This document shows, one piece after another, positions 59,201-64,000 of a DNA stretch of 64,000 nt. Origin of the DNA: Alopecurus myosuroides (taxonomy: Eukaryota > Streptophyta > Magnoliopsida > Poales > Poaceae). The first letter of the stretch is position 1. Each line of letters begins with the position of its first letter. Location of the stretch: positions 182,224,756 through 182,288,755 of the forward strand of contig CM054063.1 in NCBI GenBank assembly GCA_028641055.1, in the 5' to 3' direction. The notes beneath the pieces are model-generated. The model saw only the letters and a list, made by a program, of their open reading frames with translations, had not been told where the DNA came from and ran no database searches. Position numbers and translations under genes: made by a program.

Positions 59201-60575
59201 TTCGCGGGTTTTTTACGTACAGTCTCTGCTCGAGATAACTGAAACTACAACGTTTCTGCCTCTGAACCCGACGGTGGTGCGAAGCTGGCGGCGATCAGCA
59301 GCAAGGCTCGCCGCGACGGAGCACTGCGGGGACGTGCGCGTGTACTAGCGTGCTTTGTGCTGCTGGGTGTGGCCTAGGGCGCGCGGTGCTTGTGCGGAGA
59401 GAAAAGGGGCGAGGAGATCGACGGTGAAGCTCACCTGCAGGGTCGATGCAGGGCTAGCCGGAGGGAAACACGGACGGCGGCGAGGCACTGGCCCTCCTCA
59501 GGCCCCACGGTGGTGTCGAAGACGAAGATGGAACTGGGGACTACCCATTCCCGTGGCTAGTGCACGGTGCAGGTCATCGGAGACGGCGACCGTTGCCGGA
59601 GTTCAGAGAGGCGGCGGCGAAAATTCAGTACAGAGGGTGGAGGTGGAGGTGAGATGGAAACGAGGCAGGCGGCGGCGGAGCTCGAGCGGTGGAGTTAGGG
59701 TTTGCGGCAGGAGGAGGGCGCCGTGGTGGTTTTATGGAACCGGTGGAGGAGTACGGCGCGCCATCGAGAGGGGGAAGGAAGCGATCGACGGAGGAGGTGC
59801 GCTCGTACGACATGACGTCAGACGGGAGGAGGACGACAGCGACAGGAGAGGGGTGTTATCGGGCCAAAGTGGTAACGGGCTGGGCTGGGGGGTTTAGTTG
59901 CTACTGCTGCTGCCTTTTCTCCTTTGCTATTTTTTTTTGTACTGTTTTTTTTTCTTGTAGCAAGCAAATGGAAGCAAAACAAAGGTTTTGTTTATAGAAA
60001 ATTTTGGAATAAAATTAGGATAAATCCCTTAGTTGGAAAGCAACCAATTGGTAGTTTTTGTTTTCAAAAACTTAATTGTTTGCTTGCTGTTTACAGATTA
60101 AACCAATTTAATTGAAATTTGCAATATTAATTAATATAAGAAAACAAGGCATTTTCAATAGGGTTTCCCCTAGGGTTTTAAATGATTTTAAGAATACAAA
60201 TGTGTGGTGAATTGTTATGGTTCACAATAGATACTGATTTGAAACTTGGTTTGCATTTGAAAATGTTTTAGAATTATTTGATTGGATTAATGGTTTGATT
60301 AAACCAACAATTTAATAAGTGAAAAACAAGGAATAAAATGATTGTTTTTATTTGTTATTTTTATTCCAAGAGTTGTAACAGAGCAAGTATGAAACCAATG
60401 TTTGAAAAAGGTTTGAATTTGATTTGTGAAAACAGTGGAAAAACAATTGCAATAATTAAGAAACAAATGCAAACAACAATAAATCAAATGCAATGAGATG
60501 ATGACATGATGCATTGCTTGAAATAAAACAAGGAACAAAGCATTCTAGGGGTATTTTCATACTTGGGATGTTACA
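56209..60575 (-). repeat. 3' LTR of G (4,367 bp)
   Basis: Plus strand TGTCGCACCCTGG to GGGATGTTACA, so the element strand runs TGTAACATCCCAAG to GGGTGCGACA. As in F the LTR is about 4.4 kb with a GC-rich core (about 58980-59900). Small (GATT)n run at 57702-57720. The ORF 59355-59897 in the core is not considered a gene. Confidence 0.85.
59813..59820 (-). promoter_or_regulatory. TGACGTCA motif in the LTR of G
   Basis: A single perfect TGACGTCA. A TATA-like CATAAAA (minus strand, 59731-59737) lies about 80 bp downstream on the element strand. Confidence 0.4.
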
Positions 60576-60613
60576 AAACGCCCCCCCTTGAAGGAATCGC
60601 GCCCCGAGATTCC
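60576..60613 (-). other. Polypurine tract region of G
   Basis: On the element strand AATCTCGGGGCGCGATTCC, then a G-rich run (complement of CCCCCCC at 60581-60587) directly before the LTR. It begins immediately after the pol stop codon. Confidence 0.65.
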
Positions 60614-61381
60614 CTACTGAGATGTCAAAAGGTCCGGATACTTCTTGCGAAGATCCTCTTCGGTCTCCCACGTTGCCTCTTTATCGGAATGATGCGACCA
60701 TTGGACTTTCAAGAACTTGGTGCTCTTGTTGCGAGTCTTACGCTCGGTCTCATCGAGAATACGAATAGGGTGCTCCTCATAAGATAGATCATCTTGCAGT
60801 TCAATGGAATCATGATCAACTGCACGATCTGGATCTTTGAAACACTTCTTGAGTTGTGACACGTGGAACACATCGTGCACTTTGGAAAGTTTTTCTGGAA
60901 GTTCAAGACGATAAGCATTCTCTGCCCGCCTTGAAAGAATGTTGAAAGGACCAATGTATCTTGGTGCAAGCTTTCCTTTCACACCAAAGCGATGAGTGCC
61001 TCTGAGGGGAGTTACACGGAGATATGCCTTATCACCAGGTGCATAGGTCATATCCCTGTACTTGCTATCATAATAGCTCTTCTGACGAGATTGAGCAATC
61101 CTGAGATTGTCACGAATGATACGAACTTTCTCCTCGGCTTCTTTAACAATGTCAGGGCCTAAAAGTGAACGTTCACCAGCTCCAGACCAATTGATTGGAC
61201 TCCTGCATCTGCGACCATACAGTGCCTCAAATGGTTCCATGCCTAGGCTTGCCTGGTAGCTGTTGTTGTAAGAGAATTCAGCATATGGAAGGCAATCCTC
61301 CCATTTCATGCCAAAGGAGAGACCACATGCTCTGAGCATATCCTCGAGAATCTGATTGACTCTTTCGACTTGCCCTTGAGA
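60614..61381 (-). pseudogene. G integrase C-terminus and chromodomain
   Basis: From the stop at 61382 the frame continues open to TGA/TAG at 60614, with GQVERVN (the catalytic Glu of integrase), WEDCLPYAEFSYNNSYQ, PFEALYGRRCRSP, DVFHVSQLKKC and the chromodomain YEEHPIRILDETERKTRNK ... VQWSHHSDKEATWETEEDL. Chromodomains of the Tekay/Del clade look like this and are thought to steer integration to heterochromatin. This piece is intact as a frame but lacks a start. Confidence 0.85.
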
Positions 61382-61975
61382 CTAAGGGTGATAAGCTGTG
61401 CTGAACAGAAGTTTAGTGCCCAATGCATCTTGGAAACTCTTCCAGAAATGAGAAGTGAAGATACTTCCACGGTCTGAGCTTATTTCCAATGGAACACCAT
61501 GAAGGGGAACAACCTTTGCTGTGTAGAGCTCTGCTAACTGGCTAGCTGAGATAGTTTCCTTTACAGCATAGAAGTGAGCAACCTTAGTGAGACGATCAAT
61601 AACAACGAAGATTGCATCGTTGCCCTTCTTGGACTTTGGAAACCTAGTAACGAAGTCCATTTCAATCATGTCCCACTTCCACTCAGGTATTTTCAGAGGT
61701 TGGAGTAGACCTGCTGTCTTTTGATGGACTGTCTTAACACGTTGACAAACGTCGCATTCAGAAACGTATTGAGCAATTTCACGTTTCATGCCAGGCCACC
61801 AATACAGTCTTGAGATCCTGGTACATCTTTGTACTTCCAGGGTGAATGGATAGAGGAGTTTCATGAGCCTCCTTGAGAATGATATCCTTGAGACTTTGAA
61901 TCTGAGGAACTGCAATGCGTCCTTCGAAGAACACAGTTCCTTTGTCATCAATTGAGAAGGACTTGAATTTATCAT
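61382..61975 (-). pseudogene. G integrase zinc region end and catalytic core
   Basis: Contains [20 protein letters not shown] (the two Cys of the HHCC motif) and the core acidic residues in MIEMDFVTRFP and ISSDRGSIF. The frame ends at TAG (minus strand, 61384-61382) in the codon after TAYHP, where related elements have a Gln codon. The change CAG to TAG is a C-to-T transition in a CHG context. The His half of the zinc motif is in the next fragment, so a frameshift lies near 61801-61811. Confidence 0.85.
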
Positions 61976-62348
61976 TGCCTTCCTTGATGTGCTCTACCAT
62001 CTTCTTGATTTCATTATCACGAAGTTGTTCAGAACGAATCTTGTCCTCGAGAGTTGGGCTGGCTGTCAAGCTAGCAAGGTATCCTTCAGGAACAAGACCA
62101 AGGTTCAGCTTCTGGAATTCTTCATGAAGTGGAGGTTGGCTTTCCATGATCATGAGATTATTGCAATAGGATTTGCGACTGAGAGCATCGGCCATAACAT
62201 TAGCCTTGCCTGGAGTGTAAGAAATGGTGAGATCAAAGTCTTTAATCTTTTCAATCCATCTCCTTTGCCTGAGGTTTAGATCTGGCTGAGTGAAGATGTA
62301 TTTCAGACTCTTATGATCGGAAAAGATTTCAGTTTTGTTACCCAACAA
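61779..62348 (-). pseudogene. G RNase H end and integrase zinc region start
   Basis: Open frame of 189 codons: [37 protein letters not shown] (end of RNase H and its linker), then [20 protein letters not shown] with the two His of the integrase zinc motif. Joined to the preceding RT frame by a frameshift near 62371-62377 and to the next by one near 61801-61811. Confidence 0.85.
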
Positions 62349-63976
62349 GTATTGTCTCCATTTCTTGAGGGCAACACAACTGCTACAAGTTCAAGATCAT
62401 GAGTGGGATAGTTTTGCTCATGTGGGTTCAACTGACGTGAAGCATAAGCCACAACTTGACGTTCTTGCATAAGAACTGCTCCTAGGCCTTGGAGAGATGC
62501 ATCACAGAATATTTGGAAAGGTTTGGTAGTATCTGGGCCAACTAGAACAGGGGTGGAAGTGAGCTTAGTCTTCAGGAGGTTGAAACTCTCATCACATTGT
62601 GGAGTCCAAACAAACTTTTTGTCCTTCTTGGTGAGATCAGTGAGAGGTTTAGCAATCTTGGAGAAGTTTTGGACGAAACGACGGCAATAGCTAGCCAAGC
62701 CAAGAAAACTTCTGACTTGCTTCACCGTCTTAGGGGGTTTCCAATCAACAATTGCCTTAACCTTTTCAGGATCAATGGCAATGCCTTTGGCAGAGATGAT
62801 ATGACCAAGATATGCAACTTCTGGAATCCAGAACTCACATTTGGAAAACTTGGCATACAGACGATGCTCGCGAAGTTTCATGAGAGTGAGACGAAGGTGT
62901 TCTCCATGCTCTTCCTCGGATTTGGAGTAGACTAGAATGTCATCGAGATATACCACAACGAACTTGTCGAGGTATTCATGGAAGACAGAATTCATGAGTC
63001 TTGAGAACGTTGCCGGTGCATTGGTGAGACCAAAGGACATGACGGTGTATTCATATAGACCGTACCGAGTGGTGAAAGCTGTCTTAGGAATATCTTCCTT
63101 TCTGATCTTTATCTGATGGTACCCCATCCTCAAGTCCAACTTTGAGAATATTGAGGCTCCAGCAAGTTGATCAAAAAGATCATCGATACGAGGAAGTGGA
63201 TACTTGTTCTTGATGGTTTTCTCGTTGAGAGGACGATAGTCAACCACGAGTCTTTTTGTTTGATCCTTCTTGGCAACAAACAGAGTTGGGCAACCCCAAG
63301 CGGAGGAACTAGGCTGAATGTAACCTTTGTCCATGTACATATCGATTTGCTCCTTCAACAATTTCAGTTCAGGAGGAGCTATCTTGTATGGATGCTTAGA
63401 GATTGGAGCAGTACCTGGCTCAAGCTCGATCACGAACTCAACTGCTCTGTCCGGGGGCATCCCTGGCAACTCTTCTGGAAAGACGTCAGGGAATTCACAA
63501 ACCACCGGAACATTTTCAATTGCAGGAAGGGGTTTGGCATCGAGGTTGAACAGCTGAACAGAACTTGATCCATATGGAGAATAGACTATCTGGCCTGAAG
63601 TGTGGGAGAGAGTTATTGACTTTTGAGCACAGTCAATTTTAGCTTTGTGGGTCTTCAACCAATCCATACCCAGAATGACATCAATGTCAGAATTTCCCAG
63701 CAACATGAGTGAAGCAAGGAATATGCGACCTCCAATTAGGATCTCATTGTCCATGCTTATCTTGGAAGTCAACATTTGCGGTCCCGGAGAGTGAACAGTC
63801 ATTTGATTGCTTAGCGGAACCAGAACTAGGTTGTATGCTTTTGCAAAAATCTTTGACACAAAGGAATGCGATGCTCCAGTATCAAACAACACTTTAGCTG
63901 GAATAGAGTTTACGGGTAATATACCGAGAACGACTTCAGCAGCTTCCTCAGCTTTGTCGGCCTTGATATGGTTCAC
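62303..63976 (-). pseudogene. G protease, reverse transcriptase and start of RNase H
   Basis: 557 open codons on the minus strand. Protease with [11 protein letters not shown] (DTG at residues 32-34) and ILGMDWL; linker with [16 protein letters not shown] from about residue 225 to 400 with [46 protein letters not shown] and the intact catalytic box YLDD (residues 343-346, 62950-62939); RNase H from about residue 487 ([16 protein letters not shown]). The frame is lost after ELVAVV by a one-base deletion at about 62371-62377. The first Met is only the first ATG in the window; the polyprotein continues upstream past 64000 into gag. Confidence 0.9.
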
Positions 63977-64000
63977 CCTCGCGTTCCTCCCGACAGGCCT

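Larger units (their letters stand above)
56209..64000 (-). mobile_element. Element G: Tekay-type chromovirus (Gypsy), partial
   Basis: Minus-strand element. Its 3' LTR is at 56209-60575; pol occupies 60614-63976; gag and the 5' LTR lie beyond the window. Protease, RT, RNase H, integrase and a C-terminal chromodomain stand in chromovirus order. GGTAT (56204-56208) is the expected target duplication. It is the innermost insertion of the stack C-E-F-G. Confidence 0.85.

Noticed and set aside
59355..59897. 180-codon plus ORF in the LTR of G
   Set aside because: Gly/Arg-rich reading of a GC-rich LTR core, antisense to the element, with no domain.

Overview
The window looks like nuclear DNA of a large-genome grass, most likely a Pooideae/Triticeae species. 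That rests on the families recognisable by protein motif and structure: Maximus/SIRE-type Copia elements, Athila-like Gypsy elements primed by tRNA-Asp, a Tekay-type chromovirus, retrotransposons with LTRs over 4 kb, and a Helitron with a grass-type terminus. No species can be named from this alone. There is no bacterial-type gene organisation and I saw no rRNA, tRNA or CRISPR locus.

Bases 1 to about 5,030 are a low-copy, gene-bearing island. It holds the last exon of a zf-XS-type zinc-finger gene (745-1089, with a probable frameshift at its end), a 101-bp foldback palindrome (1350-1450), a two-exon coiled-coil protein gene of unknown function (2094-2730), a stretch rich in short tandem duplications (2818-4130) and a GC-rich 138-aa orphan ORF (4147-4563).

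From about 5,030 to 29,642 lies one old Athila-like element (A). It has a 5'-truncated left LTR, a mutated tRNA-Asp primer site, a gag-protease frame broken by several stop codons and no reverse transcriptase. Two later elements sit inside it. A solo LTR of 4.5 kb (S1, 7606-12120, TSD CTTGA) is in gag. A complete Maximus/SIRE-like Copia element (B, 16006-28109, TSD CTAAC) is in the right LTR. To the right is a Copia gag remnant (D) holding a second solo LTR of the S1 family (S2, 29715-34017, TSD AACTT), which itself carries a 311-bp Helitron (29730-30040). Next come another A-family LTR fragment (34564-35830) and a decayed plant mobile domain (PMD) fragment (35838-36640).

From 36,656 to the right edge is a nested stack: Copia C (36656-41495) is broken in its RT by Athila-like element E (minus strand, from 41496). 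The second LTR of E is broken by F (from 47607), a LARD-like element with 4.38-kb LTRs and a 1.85-kb non-coding interior. The second LTR of F is broken by G (from 56209, minus strand), a Tekay-type chromovirus with a 4.37-kb LTR and protease, RT, RNase H, integrase and chromodomain; its gag lies beyond the window.

No intact autonomous element is visible. The most interesting signals are a paired TGACGTCA (as-1-like) motif placed about 100 bp from a TATA-like site in every LTR of the S1/S2/F family, PPT-region similarity tying F to the G chromovirus type, a patchy divergence between the two LTRs of F, and the two host-type genes at the left edge. I did not find a convincing new biological system.
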